A stretch of DNA of 64,000 nt from DASQUK01 sp046726215 (lineage in GTDB: Bacteria > Actinomycetota > Acidimicrobiia > Acidimicrobiales > VFJN01): the NCBI GenBank assembly GCA_046726215.1, contig JBKPAA010000022.1:1-64000 (forward strand), in the 5' to 3' direction. Position 1 is the stretch's first letter; every line of letters starts with the position of its first letter. Below the pieces are notes generated by a model. The model ran no database searches, was not told the DNA's origin, and worked only from the letters and a program-made list of their open reading frames with translations. Shown in pieces: positions 1-8,442 of the stretch. The position numbers were made by a program, and so were the translations under genes.

Positions 1-801
1 GTCCAAAGCACCACTGGTCACCACGTTGGATTCCCAGAAGACGACGTCGCTGGGTACTGGAACGCCGTCGAGCTCATCGCGTCGGCCAAGACCGTGGAGC
101 AATTCGGGCGAGGTGTGCGCGCACTGGTCGAATACGCAAAACCGATACTGCAGGAGCGCGAGAGTCACCCGCGAGACGACGTTCTGACGCTGATCGCTGA
201 CAGAGTGGCGCGAGGAGACCTCCCTGAAACCGTCGGACTCATGCTCGTGGCGACTCTGCTCTCGGCGGGCCACGAGCCGACAATCAAGCAGCTGGCGATC
301 ATCGTGTCGCTGCTCAGCAGCCGGCCAGACATTTGGGACGCCATCGCGACTGGCGCGCTCACGGCCGCGAAGGTCGTCGAAGCGGTGCTTCGGTTCCGTT
401 CCACCAACCGGGGGGTCCTGCGGCGCGTGGCTGAATCGTTCGACTATCGAGGAGTGCGGTTCAACCAAGGGGAGATGATCATTGTCAACACCCACGCGGC
501 GAACCACGACCCGCGTCAATTCGAGGGAGCCGATCGCCTGAACCTCGATTCGGGCGCAGGCTCCCACCTCGCGTTCGGATTCGGCCCGCACTTCTGTCTC
601 GGCGCGGCGCTAGCGCGCGCACAGCTCCGGGAAGCGATAAGCGCCTTGGCGCAGCGACTGACGTGTCCAGCGGTCGTTGACATCTCGGAGACCGAAGGCG
701 AGGGACTCGTTGGTCCATCATCACTCGTCGTGTCCTTCTCGAGCCGGGCGGCCGGGGAACCCGCGGCATCGGGCGGCAGTCGATTCACCGGGGGACAGTG
801 A
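1..801 (+). CDS. cytochrome P450, C-terminal part (5' end outside window)
   Basis: The frame is open from base 1, so the gene starts upstream of the window; an internal ATG at 94 is not the likely start. The product is a bacterial class I-type cytochrome P450, a haem monooxygenase. The haem-binding loop FGFGPHFCLGAALA contains the axial Cys codon at 595-597. The I-helix reads AGHEPT (about 265-282), so the usual catalytic Thr after the acidic residue is Pro (codon 277-279). The K-helix ExxR motif reads AVLR: the invariant Glu is Ala (codon 382-384), although the preceding Glu is kept. A few actinobacterial P450s such as CYP157 also lack ExxR, so this need not be a pseudogene. No ferredoxin or reductase partner is visible. 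Family call is firm; substrate unknown. Confidence 0.88.
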   Translation, partial: VQSTTGHHVGFPEDDVAGYWNAVELIASAKTVEQFGRGVRALVEYAKPILQERESHPRDDVLTLIADRVARGDLPETVGLMLVATLLSAGHEPTIKQLAIIVSLLSSRPDIWDAIATGALTAAKVVEAVLRFRSTNRGVLRRVAESFDYRGVRFNQGEMIIVNTHAANHDPRQFEGADRLNLDSGAGSHLAFGFGPHFCLGAALARAQLREAISALAQRLTCPAVVDISETEGEGLVGPSSLVVSFSSRAAGEPAASGGSRFTGGQ

Positions 802-892
802 CGTCCTCGAGCTGACGATGCGGGTCTGATTCCCATCGCCCGCCCTGCTGGGTATCACCCACGGGCCGGCACGTGCTTGGTACAACCATCCC

Positions 893-2116
893 GTGAGGCC
901 TGGGGCCTGGGCGAGCGTCGGTGCGGCGGTCCTGCTGTTGGGGGCCTGCAGCGCCGGCTCATCGGGCGAGGGCACTTCGACGAACGACAGGGCGGCAGCG
1001 GCACCGGACGCGGGCACAGAGGCCCCGACAACGGCGCCACCCACCTCCGCCCCGCCGGCTCAGCCACCTCCTGTTCAACAGCTCGAGGGGCTCTCGCTCA
1101 GGCTCACCAAGGTGGCCGACACGCAGATGCTCACGTCGATCGCCTGGCGGAACGGCGACCCCAACCCCTACCTGGCCGATCAGCATGGCCACATCTACCG
1201 GCTGGTCAACGGGCAGTCGGACCTGGTGCTCGACCTGACCGCGGAGGTCCTGGACTACCGGCCCGGCGCCGAGTACGGGATGCTCGGCATGACGTTCGAC
1301 CCCGTCGACGGCAGGATCATCCTCGGGTTCAACGGCAATGACGTCGACACCCGTATCGTCTCCTACGCGGTTGGGGCCGACGGTCGGCCAGACGCGACGT
1401 CGGGTCGGGAGCTCTTGCACATATCCCAACCCGGTGTCGGCCACAACAGTGGCCACCTCGCCTTCGATTCTGACGACAACCTGTTCATCAGCATGGGGGA
1501 TGGCGGCGGAAGCCGCGGCGCCGACGCCCAGGACATGACGAAGCTCCTGGGAGGGCTCCTACGGATCACTCCCAACCGCGATGGTCCGGGCTACACGGTG
1601 CCCGACGACAATCCCTACGTCGGCGTCGCCGGTATCGCACCTGAGATCTGGGCCAAGGGCATGCGCAACCCATGGCGATTCTCGATCGACCGGGCGACCG
1701 GCGACATGTGGATCGGCGCCGTCGGTGAGTCCAGTTGGGAGGCCGTCTACAAGATCCCGGCGGGACACGGCGGCGTCAATCTGGGCTGGCCGACGTACGA
1801 AGGATCACACGAGGGTCCCTACAAGGACGAGGTGGCGCCACCCGCCCACCCGCTGATGCCGGTGTACGAGTATCCCCACACCGTCGGCCCTGCGGTCATC
1901 GGGGGCTATGTCTACCGGGGCCACGCAATTCCCGGGCTCCAGGGCGCCTATGTGTTCATGGACATGACCGGTCCCGTATGGGCCATGGGTGCCGACGGCG
2001 TGGTCCAGCTCGACATCCAGGCCGGCGGTGTTCAGACGTCCTTCGGCGAGGACCCCGATGGCGAACTGTGGCTGATCACGCAGCAAAACGGCGTCTTCAA
2101 GCTCGAGGCCGCCTGA
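893..2116 (+). CDS. PQQ-dependent sugar dehydrogenase-like lipoprotein
   Basis: The 407-residue product has a lipoprotein signal peptide (lipobox LLGAC, Cys19) followed by a Thr/Pro/Ala-rich linker to about residue 65, so it is probably anchored outside the membrane. Residues ~70-405 form a glucose/sorbosone dehydrogenase beta-propeller. Hallmarks are GHNSGHLAF at 183-191, containing the likely catalytic-base His, GDGGG at 202-206 and WAKGMRNPWRFSID at 253-266. Family members oxidise aldose sugars using PQQ. Whether this organism makes PQQ cannot be seen here. The start is GTG at 893, chosen because it begins a complete signal peptide. It is a single gene, with no obvious partner beside it. 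Confidence 0.87.
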   Translation: MRPGAWASVGAAVLLLGACSAGSSGEGTSTNDRAAAAPDAGTEAPTTAPPTSAPPAQPPPVQQLEGLSLRLTKVADTQMLTSIAWRNGDPNPYLADQHGHIYRLVNGQSDLVLDLTAEVLDYRPGAEYGMLGMTFDPVDGRIILGFNGNDVDTRIVSYAVGADGRPDATSGRELLHISQPGVGHNSGHLAFDSDDNLFISMGDGGGSRGADAQDMTKLLGGLLRITPNRDGPGYTVPDDNPYVGVAGIAPEIWAKGMRNPWRFSIDRATGDMWIGAVGESSWEAVYKIPAGHGGVNLGWPTYEGSHEGPYKDEVAPPAHPLMPVYEYPHTVGPAVIGGYVYRGHAIPGLQGAYVFMDMTGPVWAMGADGVVQLDIQAGGVQTSFGEDPDGELWLITQQNGVFKLEAA

Positions 2117-2236
2117 CGCCGATCACGCCAATAACAGCAGGCGTCAACGGCACGCATCTCGTGAAATTCACCACCATGGACGCCTAGGTCGTTAACGTCG
2201 CCCCACCGTTCGCTCTCCGATGGTGGGGGTTGCTCA

Positions 2237-3784
2237 ATGCGGGTTACGGGTACCGGCCACGCAGGTCTACGAATAGACACTCGAGCGGGCAGCATCTTGT
2301 GCGATCCATGGGTCAACCCTGCGTTCTTTGCGTCGTGGTTCCCCTTCCCCGACAATTCCCAGCTCGACTGGCAGCATCTCGGGAGCGCCGATTATCTGTA
2401 CGTCTCCCATCTGCACCGCGACCATTTCGACTCAACGCACCTCCGCCAATTCGTGCCGAAGTCGGCGACGGTGCTCCTGCCCGACTACCCGACCAGCCAG
2501 CTGGAGGACGAGCTGCGCGCGCTCGGTTTCACGACGTTCCTGCGCACCCGATCCAACGAGCCCGTCGTCCTCGGCGATGGGCTCACCGTCATGATCCAGG
2601 CGCTGACCTCACCGAACGATGGGCCCATCGGTGATTCGTCGCTCTGGGTCGAACACGACGGGATTCGGCTGCTCAACCAGAACGACGCCCGCCCGGCCAA
2701 CCTCCGCGAGTTCGCCAAGCTGGGCCAGGTGCACGCGCACCTGCTGCAGTTCTCCGGTGCCATCTGGTATCCGATGGCCTACGACCTGCCTACGGCAACA
2801 AGGACCGAGCTCGGCAGGCAGAAGCGCTCGCGGCAATTCGACCGAACCATCCGCTACATCGACGATCTCGGGGCGAGGTGGGTGTTCCCGATTGCCGGCC
2901 CGCCGTGCTTCCTCGACGACGACCTTTGGTGGCTGAACGACCTCGGTGACGACGAGGCCAACATATTCATGGACCAGCAGGCGTTCATCGACCGGTACCG
3001 GGAGCGGGGGTACGACAACGGGATGATCCTGCTCCCGGGGAGCGTCGCGGAGCTCACCGACGACGGCTGCACGGTTGAGCATCCGGTGAGCGACGTCCGG
3101 TGCTTCTTCGCCCACAAGGCGGAGCACCTTCGTGCCTACCGCGCTCGGCAACGCCCGGTGATCGAGGCCGAGAAGGCGTCATGGCGTCACCCCGAGATCG
3201 ACGTCTTCAACGCCCTGAAGATGCGCATCGAGCCGCTCTTGAGCGAGTCGACATTCCTCGCCGAGCGAGTGGGTGGCCCCGTGCTGCTCGACCTGGTGGG
3301 CGAGGACGAGGAGCCCAGCGAGCGTCTGTTGATCGACTTCGTCGCCCGGCAATTGCGGCGATACGCGGATGAAGAGGTCCGTTACGAATTCACGACCAAG
3401 CGGATCCTGGTCGAACACCTTCTCCATACGGGGGAGGTGGACTGGGTCAATTCACTGCTGTTGTCCTGCCGGTGTTCGCCGAGACGACACGGACCGTACA
3501 ACGAGGCCGTGTTTGCGTTCCTCAAGTGCCTCTCGACCGAACGCCTCCAGTACGCCGAAGGCTGGTACTCCGAACAGGCACCCGACGTCGACGACGTCCG
3601 GCTCGACGGCTGGGTCGTGCAGCGGCGCTGTCCGCACTTGAAGGCGGACCTGCGTCGGTTCGCCGTCATCGACGGCAACGTGCTCACCTGCCAGATGCAC
3701 GGCTGGCAGTTCGACCTCGACACCGGGCGATGCCTGACCAGCACTGATCACGAGATCCGCGCCAGGCGCGCCCGCTTGCGATGA
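2237..3784 (+). CDS. metallo-beta-lactamase-fold hydrolase fused to a C-terminal Rieske [2Fe-2S] domain
   Basis: The N-terminal ~260 residues are an MBL-fold hydrolase with the metal motif H58-x-H60-x-D62-H63 (SHLHRDHFD), in the UlaG-like branch. Residues ~300-455 match nothing I recognise. The C-terminus is a Rieske cluster domain with ligands C465-P-H467 and C485-Q-M-H488 followed by GWQFDLDTG. The MBL plus Rieske pairing recalls CMP-Neu5Ac hydroxylase-like proteins, but there the Rieske domain is N-terminal, so the domain order here is reversed. It probably uses electrons delivered to the Rieske cluster for an oxidative or hydroxylating step; substrate unknown. No reductase gene is adjacent. 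The ATG start gives a complete MBL core. Confidence 0.8.
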   Translation: MRVTGTGHAGLRIDTRAGSILCDPWVNPAFFASWFPFPDNSQLDWQHLGSADYLYVSHLHRDHFDSTHLRQFVPKSATVLLPDYPTSQLEDELRALGFTTFLRTRSNEPVVLGDGLTVMIQALTSPNDGPIGDSSLWVEHDGIRLLNQNDARPANLREFAKLGQVHAHLLQFSGAIWYPMAYDLPTATRTELGRQKRSRQFDRTIRYIDDLGARWVFPIAGPPCFLDDDLWWLNDLGDDEANIFMDQQAFIDRYRERGYDNGMILLPGSVAELTDDGCTVEHPVSDVRCFFAHKAEHLRAYRARQRPVIEAEKASWRHPEIDVFNALKMRIEPLLSESTFLAERVGGPVLLDLVGEDEEPSERLLIDFVARQLRRYADEEVRYEFTTKRILVEHLLHTGEVDWVNSLLLSCRCSPRRHGPYNEAVFAFLKCLSTERLQYAEGWYSEQAPDVDDVRLDGWVVQRRCPHLKADLRRFAVIDGNVLTCQMHGWQFDLDTGRCLTSTDHEIRARRARLR

Positions 3785-3814
3785 GTTAGTCAGCGCTGCT
3801 GCGTCCAACCCGGC

Positions 3815-4432
3815 ATGCGAATCATCCTCAGTGACTTCATCAGCCTCGATGGCGTCGTGCAGGCACCCGGCGGCAAGCGCGAGGACCCCGACGGTGGGTT
3901 CGAGCATGGAGGCTGGTCCATGCCGTTGTTCGACCCCGAGTCGATGGGAGCGGCCATCGGCGAGGTCATGGGGCGCACGGAGGCGTTGCTGTTCGGGCGG
4001 CGGACGTGGGACGGCATGGCCGCTGCGTGGCCGAAGCGGGCGGGCGATCCCTACGCCGACCAGATGAACGCCATCACGAAATACGTCGTGTCGCGAACCC
4101 TGTCGGCGGAGGAGGCGTCGTCGAGGTGGAACAACACCAGGCTCCTGAGTGGTGGCGACGGCGACGCGATCGAAGCGATCCGCTCCCTGAGAACGACCGG
4201 TGGTGACGGCGGCCTGCAGGTCTGGGGTAGCGCCTCGTTGGCTCGCCAGCTGATCGAGAACGACCTCGTCGACGAGTACCAGCTCATGGTCGAGCCGGTC
4301 CTGCTGGGCGGCGGAAAGACGCCCTTCCCGTCCGATGGCCGGGCTCGGCGACTGGACCTGGTGTCGGTGACGCAGGCCAAGACGGGCGTGCTCATCTGCG
4401 CCTACCGCCCGGCCGGCACTGCCGCCGGGTAG
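3815..4432 (+). CDS. dihydrofolate reductase-fold protein (RibD C-terminal family)
   Basis: The 205-residue product begins with MRIILSDFISLDGVVQAPGG, the typical opening of RibD_C/DHFR-like proteins, with the NADPH-binding stretch GLQVWGSASLARQL and the VEPVLLGGG strand-turn near the C-terminus. It lacks the deaminase domain of a full RibD, so a riboflavin-pathway role should not be assumed. Such stand-alone proteins are common in actinobacteria and are usually annotated only as dihydrofolate reductase family. It starts 31 bp after the MBL-Rieske gene and may be cotranscribed with it. Confidence 0.85.
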   Translation: MRIILSDFISLDGVVQAPGGKREDPDGGFEHGGWSMPLFDPESMGAAIGEVMGRTEALLFGRRTWDGMAAAWPKRAGDPYADQMNAITKYVVSRTLSAEEASSRWNNTRLLSGGDGDAIEAIRSLRTTGGDGGLQVWGSASLARQLIENDLVDEYQLMVEPVLLGGGKTPFPSDGRARRLDLVSVTQAKTGVLICAYRPAGTAAG

Positions 4433-4477
4433 GGGCTGCGACCGGCGGCCGCGCCGATCCGGGGCGCCGGTTTCCTG

Positions 4478-4987
4478 CTATCGGACGGGGCGCCACGCAC
4501 GCAGGCGTGGGCGCCAGGCGGGGACCGCCCGGCGATAGTCCTCGTAGCTGGTGCCGAAGGTGCGGGCCAGGGTCGGCTCCTCGTACCACTGGACGAACGC
4601 GGCCACCACCGCCCATACGGTGGCGGCGTACGCGAACAGGACCGGGCGGCCCAGCATCAACGCCTGGCCGACGATGACGGCCACGACCGCCAGGTACATC
4701 GGATTGCGAACGTGGCGGTACAGGCCACCCACGACCAACTCCTCGGTCGGCGCGATCGGTGCAGGCGTGCCGGCCCCCTCGGTCACGAACCGCGTAAACG
4801 CGGCCACCAGCACCAGCGCTCCCGCCCCTACCAGGGCCACCCCCAGTACACGCAGCGGTGCCCAGACCGATGCGGCGGAGCGCCAGCCCGTCAGCATCCC
4901 GGGCACCACACCCGCGACGACCCCCGGTGCGACGGCGAAGAACGCCGCCGTACCGAGGGTCGCCTCCGGCTTGCGCATCGGGGCCAC
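4478..4987 (-). CDS. integral membrane methyltransferase, isoprenylcysteine carboxyl methyltransferase (ICMT)/PEMT-like
   Basis: The 169-residue membrane protein has about four hydrophobic segments and the hallmark GLYRHVRNPMYLAV followed by the C-terminal EEPTLARTFGTSYEDYRRAVPAWRPR. This pattern (RxxRNPxY then EExxLxxxFGxxYxxYxxxVPxWxP) is shared by ICMT-like and phospholipid N-methyltransferase-like enzymes, which use SAM to methylate membrane-embedded substrates. The substrate cannot be inferred. It is convergent with the RibD-like gene and runs in the same direction as the SnoaL-like gene upstream (38-bp gap). Confidence 0.78.
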   Translation of the reverse strand: MAPMRKPEATLGTAAFFAVAPGVVAGVVPGMLTGWRSAASVWAPLRVLGVALVGAGALVLVAAFTRFVTEGAGTPAPIAPTEELVVGGLYRHVRNPMYLAVVAVIVGQALMLGRPVLFAYAATVWAVVAAFVQWYEEPTLARTFGTSYEDYRRAVPAWRPRLRAWRPVR

Positions 4988-5024
4988 GCCGCCGCTCAGT
5001 GGGCCACGCTACGCGGCGCCGGCC

Positions 5025-5399
5025 TCACGCCGCCTCGTCGGCTGGGACGTCGCCGAAGAAGCCCGTGATGGTCTGGAGCCGGCCGTCCTCGGCCAGCTCG
5101 GCGACATCCGTGCCCGTGATCACGATCGTCCCGTCCGGGGCGGCGAACTCGAACGTGTAGCGCGCCAGGTTGTGGTGCGTGTCCAGGCCGCTGGTCCGGC
5201 GGAACATGTGGCCCGGGTACTGGGCGATCACGCCCTGCGCCAGCTCGTCGAGCGCATCGTGCCCTTGCACGTCGAACAACGGGTCGACGAAGCGGCCGTC
5301 GTTGGCCCAGGCCTTGCGGATCAGCTCCGCCCGGCGGGCGGCGTCGGTCTGGGTCAAGCCCTCCAGGTAGGCGTCGACTGTCGTCGTGACATCGCTCAT
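5025..5399 (-). CDS. SnoaL-like / NTF2-fold protein
   Basis: This 124-residue protein has the cone-shaped alpha+beta barrel pattern of the SnoaL-like/NTF2 superfamily: an N-terminal helix with YLEGLTQTDAARRAELIRKAW, then FVDPLFDVQGHDALDEL, and several beta strands ending GRLQTITGFFG. Family members include polyketide cyclases, isomerases and binding proteins, so function is open. It is divergent from the XRE/MmyB-type regulator at 5519, and a palindrome lies between them, suggesting it is the regulator's target gene. Confidence 0.72.
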   Translation of the reverse strand: MSDVTTTVDAYLEGLTQTDAARRAELIRKAWANDGRFVDPLFDVQGHDALDELAQGVIAQYPGHMFRRTSGLDTHHNLARYTFEFAAPDGTIVITGTDVAELAEDGRLQTITGFFGDVPADEAA

Positions 5400-5468
5400 G
5401 GGAGGCCTCCTCGGGTTCGGGTTGCGGTGTCGCCCACGAGCCTGCGCCCGGATACCGACGCGGAGCGA

Positions 5469-5483
5469 TTACGTGGCAGGTAA
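5469..5483. promoter_or_regulatory. candidate operator between the SnoaL-like gene and the XRE regulator
   Basis: The 15-bp imperfect palindrome TTACGTGGCAGGTAA lies in the 119-bp divergent gap, 36 bp before the regulator's ATG. The outer TTAC/GTAA arms match perfectly. Position and symmetry fit an operator for the helix-turn-helix protein encoded beside it; binding is inferred. Confidence 0.4.
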
Positions 5484-5518
5484 AGGCCCCCACGACCCCG
5501 CCCCGATACCGTCGAAGC

Positions 5519-6313
5519 ATGAGCGTCCTGTCCCCACCTCGCACCGTCGGCGACCTGCTGCGCCAATGGCGGCACCGACGGCGGATGAGCCAGCTCGACC
5601 TGGCGGCCGATGCCGACGTGTCGGCCCGGCACCTGAGCTTCGTCGAGACCGGGCGGTCGCGCCCGAGCCGCGAGCTGGTGCTGCACCTGGCCGAGCACCT
5701 GGACGTGCCCCTGCGCGACCGCAACGCGCTGCTCATGGCGGCCGGCTTCGCCCCGACGTACCCCGAGACGCCCCTGGACGCCGAGGAGATGGCTCCCGTG
5801 CGCGCCGCCCTCGACAAGATCCTCACCAGCCACCTGCCGTTCCCGGCGGTCGTAGTCGACCGCCACTGGAACCTGGTGGCCACCAACCAGACCGCGCTCG
5901 CCGTCATCACCGACGGCGTGGATCCCGGCCTCCTCGGCCCCCGCGCCAACGGCCTGCGGGTGTGCCTGCACCCTGACGGGCTTGCGCCCCGCATCGTCAA
6001 CCTCGCCGAGTACAGCGCCCACCTGATCGAGCGGCTCGACCGCCTGGCGGCTGCCTCCGCCGATCCGGAGATCCTGTCGCTTCGTGACGAGCTGCTCCGC
6101 TATCCCGGGGTTTCGGCTGGCCACCCGGGTGGTTCCGACACCGCCGCCCGGCTGTTCGTCCCGATGGTGTTGCGCACCGACGATGGCGAGCTGACCTTCT
6201 TCAGCACCATCGCTACCTTCGGGACGGCGCACGACATCACCGTCGCCGAGCTTGCCATCGAGGCCTTCTTCCCGGGCGACGAGCGGACCGCAACCGCCCT
6301 GCGAAGCCTGTGA
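5519..6313 (+). CDS. XRE-family regulator with MmyB-like ligand-binding domain
   Basis: Residues ~10-65 are a helix-turn-helix of XRE type (LLRQWRHRRRMSQLDLA ... SARHLSFVETGRSRPSRELV). Residues ~85-255 form the PAS-like MmyB ligand-binding domain, with the typical PAVVVDRHWNLVATN start and the closing TPxxFGTAxDVTxxELxIE-like stretch. Such proteins usually repress a divergently oriented enzyme gene and respond to a small, often lipophilic, ligand. Here the divergent neighbour is the SnoaL-like gene. Length 264 aa is normal for the family. Confidence 0.85.
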   Translation: MSVLSPPRTVGDLLRQWRHRRRMSQLDLAADADVSARHLSFVETGRSRPSRELVLHLAEHLDVPLRDRNALLMAAGFAPTYPETPLDAEEMAPVRAALDKILTSHLPFPAVVVDRHWNLVATNQTALAVITDGVDPGLLGPRANGLRVCLHPDGLAPRIVNLAEYSAHLIERLDRLAAASADPEILSLRDELLRYPGVSAGHPGGSDTAARLFVPMVLRTDDGELTFFSTIATFGTAHDITVAELAIEAFFPGDERTATALRSL

Positions 6314-6600
6314 TCCACGGCGCGGTCGCTTATTCGTTCGCCAGCGCGAGCAGCTTCCGCCAGAGTGTTGCGCACATGCCCAGACGACCGAAGGGGGTGC
6401 CGATGATTGACAGCTTCCACGAGCAGGGCTCGCTGACGATGCCGCTCGGCCACACCCCCGGGTCGATTCCTCCCGGAACCTGATCCGGCACGTCACCGGA
6501 TCCCCGGCCACCCCGCCGAGCCGACACCCAGGGCCATCGCGCCCGATTTCCAGGATTCGCGCGGCCTCGACCCCGCGCCCCTTTCCGAGAGGTAACTGCC
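6314..6600. other. gap with a doubtful 35-codon frame and a hairpin
   Basis: A 35-codon frame (ATG 6376, second in-frame ATG 6403, stop 6483, plus strand) has no clear ribosome binding site and no recognised motif. Just after it, GATCCGG (6482-6488) and CCGGATC (6496-6502) form a 7-bp stem without a T-run. I see no strong promoter and do not claim a gene. Confidence 0.3.
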
Positions 6601-6729
6601 ATGTTTCAGCACGACTACGTGGTCCAACTGTTGGTCCGCGACAAGCAGAGCGACCTGCGCAAGCGGGCACCACACCGCGTCCGCGCGCCGTCATCCGAAC
6701 GACGCTGGCTGCGTCCGCCCCGCCGCTAG
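6601..6729 (+). CDS. small basic hypothetical protein (42 aa)
   Basis: The ATG at 6601 is preceded by GAGAGG at suitable spacing. The product starts MFQHDYVVQLLVRDKQSDLR and ends in an Arg-rich tail (stop TAG at 6727-6729). The amphipathic N-terminal helix resembles small actinobacterial proteins of unknown role that sit beside other genes. It is too short for a homology claim; support is the start context and the plausible sequence. Confidence 0.42.
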   Translation: MFQHDYVVQLLVRDKQSDLRKRAPHRVRAPSSERRWLRPPRR

Positions 6730-6799
6730 TGGGGCGGCTACCCAGGGACTCCGGCGGTGGGCCGATCCACCGCGCGGGCCGACGCTACGCTCGGCCCAC

Positions 6800-8119
6800 A
6801 TGAATCAGCCCCCCGCCGAGGCCTGGAGCATCCACCCCAATGGCCCGCTGGTCGGCGAGGTGCGGGTCAGCGGATCGAAGAACGCCGTGACCAAGCACAT
6901 GCTCGCGGCAATGCTCGGGACCGAGCCCAGCACGGTCACCAACGCCCCCGAGGTTGGTGACGTGGGGATCACGGCCGACATCCTGACGTCATTGGGGGTC
7001 GGCGTCGAGATCCAGGGAGACCGGATCACGATCGAGCCGACCGCGACGCCCGACGCCAAGGTGCCGCTCGAGTTCAGCGGGCTCAACCGCATCCCGATCC
7101 TCCTGCTCGGGCCGCTGCTCCACCACAACCACGAGGCCTTCGTCCCGCTCGTGGGTGGCGACCGCATCGGCCAACGTCCGGTCGACTTCCACATCGCCGC
7201 CCTGGAGGAGATGGGCGTCGAGCTCGACGTCACGCCCGAAGGCATCGCCGCCCGCGCCGACCGCCTGCGCGGTGCACGCATCACGCTGCCGTACCCGAGC
7301 GTCGGTGCCACCGAGACCGTGCTGCTGTCGGCCGTCCAGGCCGAGGGTCGCACCGTGCTGGTCAACGCCGCGGTCGAACCGGAGGTCACCGAGCTGGCGC
7401 TGTTCCTGCAGCGGATGGGCGCCCGGATCAGCTTCCGGCCCGACCGCCGCATCGTCGTCGAGGGGGTCGATCGCCTGCGGGGCGCGGCTACCCGCCTGCA
7501 GGGCGACCGCCTGGAGGCGTTCTCGTACCTGGTGGCCGGGCTCATGACCGGTGGACGGGTGCGGGTCGCCGGCTGCGGGCAGGATCGGCTGGTCACCGCC
7601 ATCGACACGCTGCAGAAGATGGGTGCCCGCTTCGAGATCACCGACGAGTGGATCTCCGCCAGTGCCGATGGCCTGCGCACGGCCGCCGTGCAGACCGACA
7701 CCCACCCGGGGTTCATGACCGACTGGCAGCCGCCCCTCATCGTGCTGATGACCCAGGCGGAGGGCATGTCGGTGCTCCACGAGACCGTCTACGAGGACCG
7801 CCTGGTCTATGTCGACGCCCTCACCCAGATGGGATGCGAGATCGAGCTCTACGACACCTGCCTGGGCGGGCCTGCCTGCCGGTTCCACGACACCAATGCG
7901 GTGCACTCGGCCGTGGTTCGGGGCGTGTCCAAGCTGCACGGCGCCGAGGTCACGATCCCCGACGTGCGCGCCGGCTTCTCGTCGGTCATCGCCGCCGCCG
8001 TGGCGGAGGGACCGTCGCTGCTGCACGGCATCCACCACCTGGAGCGGGGCTACCACCACCCGTTCGAGACGCTGGAATCGCTGGGTCTGCGCCTCGAGCG
8101 GGTGATCGTCGCGGGTTGA
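6800..8119 (+). CDS. murA: UDP-N-acetylglucosamine 1-carboxyvinyltransferase (MurA-type), Asp at the catalytic Cys position
   Basis: The 439-residue product follows the EPSP-synthase/MurA fold throughout. MurA transfers enolpyruvate from PEP to UDP-GlcNAc, the first committed step of peptidoglycan synthesis, in the cytoplasm. Visible landmarks are GSKNA (K27), HPGFMTDWQ (D308) and PDVRAG (R390). The loop normally reading GGCxIGxRPVD reads GGDRIGQRPVDFH, so the Cys attacked by fosfomycin is Asp121. This Cys-to-Asp state is natural in mycobacteria and chlamydiae and gives intrinsic fosfomycin resistance. It could be a paralogue rather than the only MurA; KNAVTKHM differs from the usual KNAALP. 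Confidence 0.87.
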   Translation: MNQPPAEAWSIHPNGPLVGEVRVSGSKNAVTKHMLAAMLGTEPSTVTNAPEVGDVGITADILTSLGVGVEIQGDRITIEPTATPDAKVPLEFSGLNRIPILLLGPLLHHNHEAFVPLVGGDRIGQRPVDFHIAALEEMGVELDVTPEGIAARADRLRGARITLPYPSVGATETVLLSAVQAEGRTVLVNAAVEPEVTELALFLQRMGARISFRPDRRIVVEGVDRLRGAATRLQGDRLEAFSYLVAGLMTGGRVRVAGCGQDRLVTAIDTLQKMGARFEITDEWISASADGLRTAAVQTDTHPGFMTDWQPPLIVLMTQAEGMSVLHETVYEDRLVYVDALTQMGCEIELYDTCLGGPACRFHDTNAVHSAVVRGVSKLHGAEVTIPDVRAGFSSVIAAAVAEGPSLLHGIHHLERGYHHPFETLESLGLRLERVIVAG

Positions 8120-8133
8120 CCGGGCTGGCCGAT

Positions 8134-8340
8134 TCAACCCGAAACGAGGCTGGCGAGGGCCCAGAGCGCGGCGATGGTCCCGACCAGGATCATGACCACA
8201 CTGCGGGCAACGGGCGCCTGCGCCAGCTCGCCCTCCCGGGGCTTGCTGGGGGGGCGGACCAGGGCCGTCAGGCTTCCCACTGCCATCGCCGAACCCAACG
8301 CCAGCACGAGCCAGGCCAGGAGGTCCTCACCGAGGAACAT
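8134..8340 (-). CDS. small two-TM membrane protein
   Basis: The 68-residue protein has two hydrophobic helices (about 7-27 and 47-66) joined by a charged, Pro-rich loop (PPSKPREGE). The start is the ATG whose complement is at 8338-8340. It is convergent with murA (stop codons 15 bp apart) and divergent from the RimB-like gene. No family recognised; the real-gene call rests on hydrophobicity pattern and clean boundaries. Confidence 0.6.
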   Translation of the reverse strand: MFLGEDLLAWLVLALGSAMAVGSLTALVRPPSKPREGELAQAPVARSVVMILVGTIAALWALASLVSG

Positions 8341-8442
8341 GCACCGAGCGTAGGGGCTGACCCGACACCACCGGCAGTCGGCAGGCCCGACGGAACGCGG
8401 CATCACCATGGGTTGCGACCACCGGCGGATAGCGTCCAAGCC

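Noticed and set aside
4996..6694. Long minus-strand open frames opposite the XRE gene and its flanks
   Set aside because: They are antisense to well-supported genes, low-complexity in content (Arg/Gly/Pro-rich) and lack domains. In ~70% GC DNA such shadow frames are expected.
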